Source: Craurococcus roseus
GTDB lineage: Bacteria; Pseudomonadota; Alphaproteobacteria; Acetobacterales; Acetobacteraceae
Direction: 5' to 3'
Assembly (NCBI RefSeq): GCF_039523795.1
Contig: NZ_BAAAFZ010000046.1
Location: forward strand, 79,454-143,453
DNA: 64,000 nt
Shown: one piece after another, positions 51,582 through 60,543 of the stretch
Layout: the number at the start of each line of letters is the position of its first letter
How positions within the stretch are numbered: the first letter of the stretch is position 1
Made by a program: the position numbers and the translations under genes
The notes under the pieces: generated by a model
Seen by the model: only the letters and a program-made list of their open reading frames with translations
What the model was told of the DNA's origin: nothing
The model's database searches: none

Positions 51582-51600
51582 CGGCACCGACCGGCCGGCC

Positions 51601-52743
51601 TCAGCGCGGGAGCGCGCGCCGGAGGGTCTTCAGCCGCGAGTCGTCGAAGGGCAGGGTCGGCACCAGCCACCCGCCTTCGTCGTTCTCGTTCCACGCGTAG
51701 ACCAGCGCCGCCCCGGCCGGGGCGGCGCTCGGCCGCGCCGCCACCCAGTCCACGCAGCGGCGGAGGTGCGCCGCGATCTCCTGAGCGGTGCCCGGGTGGT
51801 AGAATCGGTCCATCCCCGCGCCGGGGCGCTGCCACGCTTCCCAAGGGACGGGGTTCTCGACGCGGGGCCGGCGGTCCCAGCCGGCCATGGCGGTCGGCAC
51901 CACCTCGACACCCGTGTCCGCCATCTCGTCCCACCGGCGCTCGGCGAGTTCCGCGAGCGCCGAGTAGGGCGCGTCAGCGGCGCGGCCGTCGGCGATGGTG
52001 TAGGCGCCGAGCGCGTCGGCGCCGATGGCGCGCACGAAGCCCGCGCCGGGGTCGGGCCTCGCCATGACCACCAGGTAGGGATCGGCGGCGCCGGCCTCGC
52101 GGGCGAGCGCGCGGAAGGCGGACACCGCGTCCCGCAGGCCGTCCGTCCCGCCCCAGCGCTCGGCGATCAGCCGCTCCGTCATGAAGCCGAGGAAGTAGAG
52201 CGGCCGGCCCGCCGGCGTGCGCATGTGGTCCGGGTGCGCGAGGAGTTCGGCGTGCCACCGCAGCAGCTCGGCCGAGGGCTGCGCGGCGCGGCCCCACTGC
52301 ACCAGCTCCGACGCCATGCAGAAGCGGAGGCCGCGGCGCTGCGTGGAGGCGAGGTACAGGCGGAGGCCCGCCGACATGGGGCTCTCGCGCGGATAGGCGA
52401 CGAAGGCCCAGAAGCCCAGGCCCGCTTCGACCGCGAGTTCGATCTCGCGGTCCATCACCTCCTGCCGGCCGCCGTCGATCGCCACCGTCCCGTCCGGCGC
52501 GACCTCGGCGAAGAAGGGCAGGCGGTGGCGCCAGGGCGCGGGCGACAGGCTGCGCTCGACGGCCCGCGTGGTGGGCGTGCCGGGCGCTTGCCACGCGTCC
52601 CAGCGGATCGCGCCGAGGACGGGCCGACGCGGCGGCGAGGCAGCCACGGCGCCGCGTGCCGCCAGCACCGCCGCCAGACCGCCGCGCAGGAAGGCGCGGC
52701 GCGCCCCCCCCCGGGCCGTCACCGCCCGGGGCTCATGCCGCAC
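51601..52743 (-). CDS. Exported protein with GH99-like C-terminal motif
   Basis: The product has a Tat-like signal (ARRAFLRGGLAAVLAARGAVA) and a mature part with LGAIRWDAWQAPG, MDREIELAVEAGLGFWAFVAYP and a C-terminal YAWNENDEGGWLVPTLPFD. The last resembles the NAWNEWxEGxxLEP motif of WbsX/GH99-like glycoside-hydrolase-fold proteins, and the early part also follows that fold. It should act in the periplasm on a glycan. The start is uncertain: GTG 52743 or GTG 52722. A run of nine C lies near the N-terminus (52704-52712). It is the last gene of the minus-strand polysaccharide block, 140 bases after the pyruvyl transferase gene. Confidence 0.7.
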   Translation of the reverse strand: MRHEPRAVTARGGARRAFLRGGLAAVLAARGAVAASPPRRPVLGAIRWDAWQAPGTPTTRAVERSLSPAPWRHRLPFFAEVAPDGTVAIDGGRQEVMDREIELAVEAGLGFWAFVAYPRESPMSAGLRLYLASTQRRGLRFCMASELVQWGRAAQPSAELLRWHAELLAHPDHMRTPAGRPLYFLGFMTERLIAERWGGTDGLRDAVSAFRALAREAGAADPYLVVMARPDPGAGFVRAIGADALGAYTIADGRAADAPYSALAELAERRWDEMADTGVEVVPTAMAGWDRRPRVENPVPWEAWQRPGAGMDRFYHPGTAQEIAAHLRRCVDWVAARPSAAPAGAALVYAWNENDEGGWLVPTLPFDDSRLKTLRRALPR

Positions 52744-52882
52744 CGCTCGAGGCCTGATCCGTTCCGCGCCGCCGCTGAGGCGGGCGCCAGCTATGGCCGG
52801 GCGCCCCGGCGCGGGGCGGCCTGGGTTCCCGTTTCTGCGGGGATGACGGGAGGGGACGGGTCAAGACGCGTACCGAATGGTG

Positions 52883-54103
52883 TCAGGCGGTGAGCGCCAG
52901 CTCGGCCTTCGCCGGCGCTTCGGCGGTTTCCGCGCCTTCCGTCACCAGCTCGGAGCCGAGGCCGTTCCGGTGCAGGAAGAGGCGCCACTCCATCATCAGC
53001 CGCTCGAACTGGCGCGCGAAGGGGCGGTAATCCGCGGCGAGCAGGCGCTCCACCGTCTCTTCGGCCGGCACGGCGCGGTCGAGGACGAGGTGCGGCACGC
53101 GCAGCAGCTCGCACAGTTCCAGCGTCCGCATGTCGTGGACCAGGAACAGCGCCGGCGTGCCCGCGAGCAGCGCCGCGACGTTGCCGTGGAAGCGCGAGCC
53201 GAGGGAGGCGGACATGGTGCCCATGCAGCCGACCCAGTCCTCCACGGAGAAGAACACGCGGATGCGGCCTTCCAGGAAGCGCCGCACGTCCTCGCGCGAG
53301 CCGGACACGTCGAACAGCTCGGCGATCCGGGGCAGCACGGCGGAAGCGGCCGCGGCGTCGTTCCGCGCCATGGCGTCGAGCAGCGCCATCTCCGGCGTCT
53401 CGTTCTGGAGGATGTAGTAGGCGTTCTCGTGGATGACGCGCTGGAACAGCGCGTTCTCGCTGGCGCGCATGCCGGTCGCGGCGATCGAGTGCCGGCGCAC
53501 GTTGTTGGAGAAGTTCACCGCGATCTTGTCGAGCGAGGGCTTCGACGCCGCCAGCTTCGCCACCGTGGAGGGCCGCAGGTTGAGCAGCGACGGGCAGCCG
53601 GTGATGCTGACGTTGCGGATGCCCAGGTTCCACAGCACCTCGGCGGTGAAGGCGCCGCGGACGCCGACGGAACCGCCGCGTTCGGACAAAAGGCGCAGGA
53701 ACCGCTCGGTGCCGGGCTTAAGGGCCACCTCCTGCCCGGGCAGCACCTGGGAGCCGAGGCCGAAGCAGAACAGCGGCACCTTGGAGCGCGCGAAGTAATC
53801 GGCGTGGTCCGTGAGGTCGACGCCGTTGCCGACGAAGTTGGAGGCAGGGATCACCACCAGGTCGAAGTGCTCGTGCAGCCGCTCCGCCGGGATGGCGCCG
53901 AAGCCGGGGTGGAACGCCTTCCTGGCGCAGTCCAGCCCGTGGAACAGGCCGTGGCCGATGAAGAGGTTGCCGGTGTTGGCGCCGGTGGCGGCGAGCTTCG
54001 CGGGCAGGTTGCCCGTCGTGACGGCGTGCGCGGGCGCGCCCCAGAAGCAGGCCCGCTTACCGGGCAGGGAGATCTTCAAATGCGTCTTCTGTCCGTCGGT
54101 CAA
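52883..54103 (-). CDS. Polysaccharide pyruvyl transferase family protein
   Basis: The 406-residue protein has the fold of CsaB/WcaK-type pyruvyl transferases: an early GNLFIGHGLFHGL segment, LVVIPASNFVGNGVDLTDHADYF, FCFGLGSQVLPGQEV, VGVRGAFTAEVLWNLGI, and the C-terminal GSRFHGNVAALLAGTPALFLVHD, the family's most conserved motif. Such enzymes put ketal-pyruvate from phosphoenolpyruvate on surface sugars. It likely starts at TTG 54103, nine bases after GGGGAGG. It follows the repeat protein and WbsX-GT fusion in the same operon, consistent with decoration of the same polysaccharide. Confidence 0.87.
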   Translation of the reverse strand: MTDGQKTHLKISLPGKRACFWGAPAHAVTTGNLPAKLAATGANTGNLFIGHGLFHGLDCARKAFHPGFGAIPAERLHEHFDLVVIPASNFVGNGVDLTDHADYFARSKVPLFCFGLGSQVLPGQEVALKPGTERFLRLLSERGGSVGVRGAFTAEVLWNLGIRNVSITGCPSLLNLRPSTVAKLAASKPSLDKIAVNFSNNVRRHSIAATGMRASENALFQRVIHENAYYILQNETPEMALLDAMARNDAAAASAVLPRIAELFDVSGSREDVRRFLEGRIRVFFSVEDWVGCMGTMSASLGSRFHGNVAALLAGTPALFLVHDMRTLELCELLRVPHLVLDRAVPAEETVERLLAADYRPFARQFERLMMEWRLFLHRNGLGSELVTEGAETAEAPAKAELALTA

Positions 54104-54208
54104 CTCGGTCGGCCTCCCCGGCCCGGAGAATGCTTGTGTGTCAAATCGGGCGAGGCCCGCCCGCCCGGCCTCGCAGGCGGGCGGGGCGTCGCGTCGGCGC
54201 TCGGCGGC

Positions 54209-54655
54209 TCAGGCCGCCTCTTCCAGCGCCTTCTTCCATTGCTGCGCGTCGCCCTCGTAGCGCGGGCTCGGGCTGCGCCACTCGCCGGCGCCGGCCAGGG
54301 TGAAGTGCTCGCGCGCGGAGGACAGCTTGCCGGCCTTCACCGCCGCGCCGACATCCGGGTTGGCGCGGAGGTACCAGCGCTCGTCCACGTCCGGCGTGGC
54401 GCCCAGGCGGCCCTCGAAGTAGCCGAAGCCGATGTAGTGCAGGCGCGCGCTCTCGATCTCGCCGCGCTCGACCGCCTCGGCCACGTCCGGGTTGGCCTTG
54501 AGGTAGCCGGCCTCGTTGAAGTCGCCGTTGGCGACGGCGAGCTGCATCAGAAACTTGAAGAGGCCCATGGGGATGGTGACCTCGGTCGCGTCCTTCAGCT
54601 CCTCGCGGGAGGTGCCGGCGTTGTGCAGGACGGCGTCGTAGGGCGGGATGTACAT
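54209..54655 (-). CDS. Small protein with two YLxANPDVxxAV repeats
   Basis: The 148-residue product starts MYIPPYDAVLHNAG and contains two units: AGYLKANPDVAEAV with HYIGFGYFEGR, and RWYLRANPDVGAAV with HFTLAGAGEWRSPSPRY. The same pattern (aromatic-Y/L-x-x-x-PDVA... H-aromatic-x-x-x-G-x-x-EGR) forms the N-terminal repeats of the adjacent 1320-residue glycosyltransferase. There is no signal peptide. GAGGAG precedes ATG 54655. I cannot assign a function; sharing the repeat with its neighbour suggests a partner or docking protein of the fusion. It lies 50 bases after the fusion gene on the same strand. Confidence 0.8.
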   Translation of the reverse strand: MYIPPYDAVLHNAGTSREELKDATEVTIPMGLFKFLMQLAVANGDFNEAGYLKANPDVAEAVERGEIESARLHYIGFGYFEGRLGATPDVDERWYLRANPDVGAAVKAGKLSSAREHFTLAGAGEWRSPSPRYEGDAQQWKKALEEAA

Positions 54656-54705
54656 GCTTGCTCCTCGAATGGATGGGGGTCGGTGTCGGCGGACGCGGCG
54701 GCCGT

Positions 54706-57700
54706 TCAGGCCTTCTCGCGCTTCCTGGCGCCGGGGCGCGCCGCGCGGCGGCCCGGGCCCTTCTGCTTGGACGTTTTCACCTCGGCGGCCCGGGCCGTGG
54801 ACGGCCGGGGCGGCTTCCTCTTGGGGAGCGGTCCGGCCGGCGGATCGCCGGGCAGGTCCGCGCCGAGCTGGGCGGCAACCTCGGACAGGTAGGCGCGCTG
54901 CGCCTTGCGCGGCGCTTCCTCGCCGAGGGCCTTCTGCGCGAAGCCGTGGCAGCGCGCGATCTCCTCAACGTGCCGGCCGCCGTCGAGCGCGTGGGTCACG
55001 CTCTGCGCGTGCCGGCGGTGGACGTTGAGCGGCCGCGCCTCGTAGGCGACGCGGGCGCCCGGCCGGGCCAGCGCTTCGAGGTAGAGGCGCCAGTCGCCCG
55101 CCATCTTGAAGCCGCGCAGCTCTTCCTGGCAGGCGTCGAGCGCCCGGAGCAGCGCGTCCCGGCGCCAGACCACGGCGCTGACGTTCAGGATGAGGTTCTT
55201 CACGCCGAGGAAGCGGCGGACGAAGGCGTCGGCCCGCATCACCTCCGTGCGGGAGAGCGCGTTCGGTTCCACCGTGGCGTAGTAGCCCTTGTAGCTGTCC
55301 CACATCGGCGAGCCGTCGGCGTGGATGGTGCGGCTGTCGGAGAAGCCGAGCACCACCTTCGGGTCGTCCTTCATCAGCGCGACGACGCGGGCCAGGAAGT
55401 CGGGATCGGACAAATCGTCCGCTTCCGCGATCCAGACGAACTCGCCCTTGGCGTACTCGGCGGCCTTGCGCCACTGGGCGAAGACGGAGCCGGAGTTCGC
55501 CTTGTTCGGGGCGAGGCGCACCTCGCGCCCGGCCTTGGCGGCGACGGCCGGGATCACCTCCAGGCTGTCGTCCGTGGAGCAGTCGTCGAGGACCACGACC
55601 TCCTGGACCGGGTGGGTCTGGCGGAAGATCGAGCCCAGGCGCTCGTGCATGTAACGGGCGTAGTTGTAGTTCGGCACCACGACCGAGACGGAGGGGAGGT
55701 CCGGGAGCGCGAGGCGCAGCAGGTCCTGCACGTAGGGGCGCCAGCGGAAGCGGGAGGCTACGGCGACGCGCCTGAGAGCCTCTTCCTCCGTCGCCGTGGG
55801 GCGGAGCGCCTTGGTCATCGCTTCGGCCATCGCCGTCACGTCGCAGTAGGGCACCACGGTGCCGGCGCCCTCGTTGGCGCGCAGCATGTCCGGGATGCCG
55901 CCGGTGCGGTCGAAGGCGAAGGCCGGCAGGCCGGCGGCCAGCCCTTCCAGCACCACGGAGGGGAACGGGTCCTCGCGCGAGGTGAGCGCGAAGGCGTCGG
56001 CGGCGCGGAGCACGCTGCCCACGTCGTCGCGGTGGCCGGGCATGTGGAAGGTGCCGGTCGCGCGCGCGGCGGCGATCTCGTCCGCGAGCCAGCCCTGCAT
56101 CGCCGGGTCCATGGCGCCCAGCCAGCAGAAGTGGACCTTCCGCGGCCCGCGCCATTGCAGCAGGCGCCAGAGCTGGAGGAAGAGGTCGAAGCCCTTCCGC
56201 ATGTCGGCGTAGCCCATGCCGACCACGAGCCGGTCCTCGTCCCCGACTCCGAACTCGGCCCGCACCTTGGCCCGCGCGTCCGGCGGCGCCGACAGGTCGC
56301 GGTAGATGCCCTGCGGCCGGAGCAGGAAACGTTCCCCGTCCGCCTTCAGGCCCAGTTCGTCGAGCACCTGGTCGCGCACGAAGGGCGCCGGGAACACCAC
56401 CTTGCGGGCCAACTGGAGCGCCGAGCGGGCGCCATCGGACAAATGCTTCTCGCGGATGATGCGCGGCAGCTCGTGGACGAGCTGCACCGCTTCGATGCCG
56501 GCGGCCTTGAGCGGCGCCACGGCGCGGCCGGCGGCGGTGGTGTTGACGATGGCGCCGCGGAAGCCGCGGGCGGCGAGGGCCGCCAAGCGGGCCGGGAGGG
56601 TGGCGTCGCCGCTGGCCACCGTGGTCGGCGCCACCTTGCGGTAGGCCGCCTCCATCTTGCCGCCGTCGAGCAGCAGGTACTCGATGTCGACGCCGAAGGA
56701 GCGCTTCAGGGTGGAGCCGATGCCGAGCAGGAGCTGCTGCGCGCCGCCCGGGAAGGCGTCGTGGCCCACCAGCAACAGGCGCGGCGGCGCTTCCGTGCCG
56801 GCGCGGCTGGCGCCGGTGACAGCGCGGGCGGTGGCGTTGAGGTAGGCGGCGCCGAAGTGGAGGTCGGGCTCCAGGTAGGCGCCCTCGCACCACTCGTTCC
56901 AGGCGTTGATGCAGACGATCGGCTCGCCGAAGAACGGCTTCTCGACCGCGCGGTCCACCAGCGAGGAGAGCCATGCCTCGTACTTGGCGGGGGTGGAGTC
57001 GGTGATGACCAGGCCGTTGCCCTGGCGCCGGGCGTCGTTGTCCCAGCTCGGCACGGCGGTTTTGATCAGCGGGAAGGCCGGCGCGGGCTCCTCCAAGGAG
57101 GTCCGCACCACCGTCTCGTAGCGGTAGACCTTGCCGGTGAAGTCCGGGTCCAGGATCTCCAGGCCGGTTGAGACGGGCTCCAGGTGCTGCGTCAGCTTGT
57201 GCGGCGGGAACTCGATGGCGCCGTCCATGCCGTGCTTGGCCGGGTCGGTGTCGCCGAAGGCCTGCGCCATGACGAAGATCGGGTCCTCGCCGAACTTCTC
57301 GCGGAAGGTGCGGCGCCAGCGGGCGACGGTCTCCGCCGCGTCCGGGATGATGCCGGGGCGGTAGACCATCAGCACCGGCCGGCCCTGGAGGCGGATGTAG
57401 CGCGGGTCCTGGAAGTGGCGGGCGAACTCGGCCGCCATCGCCTCGTCGTCGCCCTCGCGGTAGTCCTGCGAGATCAGCACCTCGCTCTCGGCGCCGTCCC
57501 AACGCCGGGTCCAGTTCTCGTTCGCCCACATCAGGGCGAAGGGCATGTCGATGGAGCGGTCTTCGAGGAAGCGCTCGACCGGCTTTTCCATCAGGCGGTG
57601 GCCGTTGAACCAGTAGTAATAGAAGACGAAGCCATGGACGCCGCCGGCCTTGGCCATCTCCACCTGGCGGCGGAAGGGGTCGTTGCCCTCCAGGCAGTAG

Positions 57701-58668
57701 AAGCCGAGGTCGCGGGGCACGCGCGGCTGGTAGTGGCCGCGGAAGCGCGGCAGGCCGCGGGGCACGTTGGTCCACTCGGTGAAGCCCTTGCCCCACCAGG
57801 AGTCGTTCTCGGGGAAGGCGTGGAACTGCGGCAGGTAGTAGGCCAGCAGCTTGACGCGCCGCGCCACGTCCTCGGCGAGGGGCTCGAATTCCTCGAACTC
57901 GGCGGCCGGCTTGGTGAAGCGCTTCACCTCGCGCGGGATCGACACCTCGTCCTCCGGCATCCGGCCGTGGACGCCCGGTTCGTGGCGGCGGGCGAGCCAG
58001 TGCGGGAAGGGGTTTTCGGACAAATCGCCGCGGAGGTAGCGCTGGGCGTAGAAGCGCACGTCGAAGGCGGCGGAGGGGTTGCGGCCCTCCTTGTAGCCGT
58101 AGCACCAGAAGTGGAGAAAGGCATCCACGCCGGCGGCGGCGACGTCCGGGCTGTTCTTGCAGTAGTAGTCGACGTCGAAGTCCGGCATCGGGCTGAATCG
58201 CCCGGTGGTGCAGTTCGCCAAGTAGTGCGACAGGGCGCACTCGCCGGCCGGTATGCCGTAGCGCTCGCGGTACCAAGCCGTGTCGAACATCGGGCTGGGC
58301 GAGCGGCCCTCGGCGTCGCCGTGGAAGGCGTAGTGGTAGAGCGGTTGCAGGCCGCCCGTAGCCACGTCCGGGTTGCGGGCGGAGTACCAGAGCGGGTCGA
58401 AGTACGGGTTCGGGCAGCGGCCCTCGGTGTAGCCGTGGTCGTAGAAGTGGTCGAAGGCGTCCACCCCGGCCTCGGCGATGTCGGGGTAGCGCTCCAGGTA
58501 GTACCGGCTGTCGAACAGGTTCGTCCGGCGCAGCGCCGCCTTGCGGGCGGCGTGCAGGGCTTCGGTGTCCTCGGCGGGCACCGCCGCCAGCGCTTCCTCG
58601 ACAACAGGGTCGAGGGCGGGGGCGGAGGCGGCGCGGCGGCGTTCGAGCTGGGCGAAGAAGTCCGACAT
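54706..58668 (-). CDS. Giant WbsX-GT4-GT2 fusion glycosyltransferase with N-terminal repeats
   Basis: The 1320-residue protein joins several modules. Residues 52-230 hold five 38-residue units opening with FD at 52, 91, 128, 164 and 202, e.g. YPDIAEAGVDAFDHFYDHGY. Residues about 272-615 are a WbsX/GH99-like domain (LLAYYLPQFHAFPEN at start, INAWNEWCEGAYLEPD at end). Residues about 630-960 are a GT4-type glycosyltransferase (LLVGHDAFPGGAQQLLLGIG; LTSREDPFPSVVLEGLAAG). Residues about 993-1225 are a GT2 domain (SVSVVVPNYNYARYM, VVLDDCSTDDS, IAEADD). A basic Lys/Arg tail closes it. ATG 58668 lies six bases after rmlA's stop; the longer open frame is antisense to rmlA. It probably builds several linkages of the rhamnose-containing glycan. 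Confidence 0.9.
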   Translation of the reverse strand: MSDFFAQLERRRAASAPALDPVVEEALAAVPAEDTEALHAARKAALRRTNLFDSRYYLERYPDIAEAGVDAFDHFYDHGYTEGRCPNPYFDPLWYSARNPDVATGGLQPLYHYAFHGDAEGRSPSPMFDTAWYRERYGIPAGECALSHYLANCTTGRFSPMPDFDVDYYCKNSPDVAAAGVDAFLHFWCYGYKEGRNPSAAFDVRFYAQRYLRGDLSENPFPHWLARRHEPGVHGRMPEDEVSIPREVKRFTKPAAEFEEFEPLAEDVARRVKLLAYYLPQFHAFPENDSWWGKGFTEWTNVPRGLPRFRGHYQPRVPRDLGFYCLEGNDPFRRQVEMAKAGGVHGFVFYYYWFNGHRLMEKPVERFLEDRSIDMPFALMWANENWTRRWDGAESEVLISQDYREGDDEAMAAEFARHFQDPRYIRLQGRPVLMVYRPGIIPDAAETVARWRRTFREKFGEDPIFVMAQAFGDTDPAKHGMDGAIEFPPHKLTQHLEPVSTGLEILDPDFTGKVYRYETVVRTSLEEPAPAFPLIKTAVPSWDNDARRQGNGLVITDSTPAKYEAWLSSLVDRAVEKPFFGEPIVCINAWNEWCEGAYLEPDLHFGAAYLNATARAVTGASRAGTEAPPRLLLVGHDAFPGGAQQLLLGIGSTLKRSFGVDIEYLLLDGGKMEAAYRKVAPTTVASGDATLPARLAALAARGFRGAIVNTTAAGRAVAPLKAAGIEAVQLVHELPRIIREKHLSDGARSALQLARKVVFPAPFVRDQVLDELGLKADGERFLLRPQGIYRDLSAPPDARAKVRAEFGVGDEDRLVVGMGYADMRKGFDLFLQLWRLLQWRGPRKVHFCWLGAMDPAMQGWLADEIAAARATGTFHMPGHRDDVGSVLRAADAFALTSREDPFPSVVLEGLAAGLPAFAFDRTGGIPDMLRANEGAGTVVPYCDVTAMAEAMTKALRPTATEEEALRRVAVASRFRWRPYVQDLLRLALPDLPSVSVVVPNYNYARYMHERLGSIFRQTHPVQEVVVLDDCSTDDSLEVIPAVAAKAGREVRLAPNKANSGSVFAQWRKAAEYAKGEFVWIAEADDLSDPDFLARVVALMKDDPKVVLGFSDSRTIHADGSPMWDSYKGYYATVEPNALSRTEVMRADAFVRRFLGVKNLILNVSAVVWRRDALLRALDACQEELRGFKMAGDWRLYLEALARPGARVAYEARPLNVHRRHAQSVTHALDGGRHVEEIARCHGFAQKALGEEAPRKAQRAYLSEVAAQLGADLPGDPPAGPLPKRKPPRPSTARAAEVKTSKQKGPGRRAARPGARKREKA

Positions 58669-58673
58669 CTGGG

Positions 58674-59579
58674 TCAGGCGGCCGCCAAGCGGGGGAGCAG
58701 GCCTTCGAGGTAGGCGCCGTAGCCGCTGGAGCGGAGCGAGGCGGCGAGGCGGCGCAGCTCCGGCGTGCCGATGAAGCCCTTGCGCCAGGCGATCTCCTCC
58801 GGCGCGGCCACCTTCTGCCCGGTCCGCTTCTCGATGGCGCGGACGAACTCGCCGGCTTCCAGCAGGCTGTCGTGGGTGCCGGTGTCGAGCCAAGCGTAGC
58901 CGCGGCCGAGGCGGCCGACGTGGAGGTAGCCCTCCTCCAGGTAGACGCGGTTCAGGTCGGTGATCTCCAGCTCGCCGCGCGCGGAGGGCTTGAGGGCGCG
59001 CGACAGGGCGGGGGCGGAGCCGTCGTAGACGTAGAGGCCGGTGACGGCCCAGTCGGAGCGCGGGGCGCGCGGCTTCTCCTCCAGGGAGAGCGCGCGGCCG
59101 TCGCGGTCGAACTCCACCACGCCGTAGCGCTCGGGGTCGGAGACGCGGTAGGCGAAGACGGCGGCGCCGTGCAGCGCGCCGCCCTCGGCCGGGCGCCGGA
59201 GGTTTGCGACGGCCTCGTCCAACCGCGCTTCGAGGTCGTGGCCGTGGAAGATGTTGTCGCCCAGCACCAGCATGGACGGGCCGCCGTCCAGGAACTCCTC
59301 GGCGAGGACGAAGGCGTGCGCGATGCCGCGCGGCTTGTCCTGCTCGGCGTAGCAGATCTTCACGCCCCACTGGCTGCCGTCGCCGAGCATGCGCCGGAAC
59401 AGCGGCAGGTCGTGCGGCGTCGAGATCAGCATGATCTCGCGGATGCCGGCCAGCATCAGGACCGACAGCGGGTAGTAGACCATCGGCTTGTCGTAGACCG
59501 GCAGGAGCTGCTTGGAGACCGCGAGGGTCGCGGGGTGCAGGCGCGTGCCGGCCCCGCCGGCGAGGACGATGCCCTTCAT
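58674..59579 (-). CDS. rmlA: Glucose-1-phosphate thymidylyltransferase
   Basis: The 301-residue protein begins MKGIVLAGGAGTRLHPAT and has KQLLPVYDKPMVYYPLS, LGDNIFHG, YGVVEFDRDG and YAWLDTGTHDSLLEA, all diagnostic for RmlA. It joins glucose 1-phosphate and dTTP to give dTDP-glucose, the first step of dTDP-L-rhamnose synthesis. It follows rmlD by 28 bases in the rmlC-B-D-A order. The product feeds surface polysaccharide assembly by the fusion glycosyltransferase downstream. Confidence 0.96.
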   Translation of the reverse strand: MKGIVLAGGAGTRLHPATLAVSKQLLPVYDKPMVYYPLSVLMLAGIREIMLISTPHDLPLFRRMLGDGSQWGVKICYAEQDKPRGIAHAFVLAEEFLDGGPSMLVLGDNIFHGHDLEARLDEAVANLRRPAEGGALHGAAVFAYRVSDPERYGVVEFDRDGRALSLEEKPRAPRSDWAVTGLYVYDGSAPALSRALKPSARGELEITDLNRVYLEEGYLHVGRLGRGYAWLDTGTHDSLLEAGEFVRAIEKRTGQKVAAPEEIAWRKGFIGTPELRRLAASLRSSGYGAYLEGLLPRLAAA

Positions 59580-59607
59580 GGTGTCTGCTCTTTCGGTGGT
59601 CGGGGGT

Positions 59608-60543
59608 TCAGGCGGGGACGGAGGCTTCGGCGTGCAGGAGTTGGCCGAGGCAGCGCTCCAGGGACGGGCGCCAGTCGGGGCGGGCGATGCAGTGGACGGC
59701 GAGGATGCGCGAGCAGTCGAGCCGCGAGTCGGCCGGGCGGCGCGTCGGCGTCGGGTAGGCGGAGGTCGGGATGGCGTTGAGCTTCGGCACCTTCTGCCCG
59801 CGCGAGGCCGCGCCGGCGAAGACCGCCGCGGCGAAGCCGTGCCAGGTGGTGTCGGGCGCCCCCGAGAGGTGGAACACGCCGAAGGCCTCGTCCCCGGCCG
59901 GGGAGCGGAGCAGGCGCGGCGCCATGCGGAGCGCCGCCGCGGCGAGGTCGGAGGCGAAGGTGGGCGCGCCGCGCTGGTCGTTCACCACCGAGACCTCGTC
60001 GCGCGTCTCGGCGAGCCGCAGCATGGTGCGGAGGAAGTTCTGCCCGGTGGCGGACACGACCCAGGAGGTGCGCACCACCGCCGAGCGCGGGTTCGCGGCC
60101 AGGACCGCCCGCTCGCCCTCCAGCTTGGAGCGGCCGTAGGCGCCGATGGGCGTCGGCCGGTCGGTTTCCGTGTAGGGCGCGCCCTTGTCGCCGTCGAACA
60201 CGTAGTCCGTGGAGACGTGCAGCACCGGCGCGCCGGTCGCGTGCGCCGCCGCGGCCAGGGCGCCGGCGCCGTCGCGGTTCACGGCCAGGGCGGCGTCCGG
60301 CTCGCTTTCCGCCCGGTCCACGGCGGTGTAGGCGGCGGCGTTCACCACCAGGTCGGGCGACACGCTGCGGACCGCCGCCACGATGGCGCTCGGCGAGCCC
60401 GCGAGGTCGAGGCCGTCGGCGCGGCCGAGCGCCGAGACGCGCCAGCCGGCGCCGGCGAAGGCGGGCACCAGCGCCCGCGCGAGCTGCCCGTCGCGCCCGG
60501 CGACCAGGACGCGGAGCGGGCGGTGTTCGCCGCGCCCGCTCAC
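59608..60543 (-). CDS. rmlD: dTDP-4-dehydrorhamnose reductase
   Basis: The 311-residue protein has the cofactor start LVAGRDGQLARALVPAFA, a variant of the GxxGQLG motif, then LVVNAAAYTAVDRAESEP, VLHVSTDYVFDGDKGAPY, TPIGAYGRSKLEGER (YxxxK) and VVRTSWVVSATGQNFLRTM. It uses NAD(P)H to make dTDP-L-rhamnose, the last step of the pathway. Translation starts at GTG 60543, overlapping the rmlB stop (GTGA), so these two are coupled. Confidence 0.94.
   Translation of the reverse strand: MSGRGEHRPLRVLVAGRDGQLARALVPAFAGAGWRVSALGRADGLDLAGSPSAIVAAVRSVSPDLVVNAAAYTAVDRAESEPDAALAVNRDGAGALAAAAHATGAPVLHVSTDYVFDGDKGAPYTETDRPTPIGAYGRSKLEGERAVLAANPRSAVVRTSWVVSATGQNFLRTMLRLAETRDEVSVVNDQRGAPTFASDLAAAALRMAPRLLRSPAGDEAFGVFHLSGAPDTTWHGFAAAVFAGAASRGQKVPKLNAIPTSAYPTPTRRPADSRLDCSRILAVHCIARPDWRPSLERCLGQLLHAEASVPA

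Noticed and set aside
50097..51587. 496-residue minus-strand open frame rich in Gly, Arg, Leu
   Set aside because: Another antisense shadow of the repeat region; composition follows from the complementary codons.
52704..52712. Nine-C tract near the start of the GH99-like gene as a phase-variation switch
   Set aside because: Long C runs are common by chance at this GC content, and there is no second sign of slippage control.
58669..59370. N-terminal extension of the WbsX-GT fusion frame
   Set aside because: The extension is out of frame within rmlA and has no domain; ATG 58668 fits directly after rmlA.
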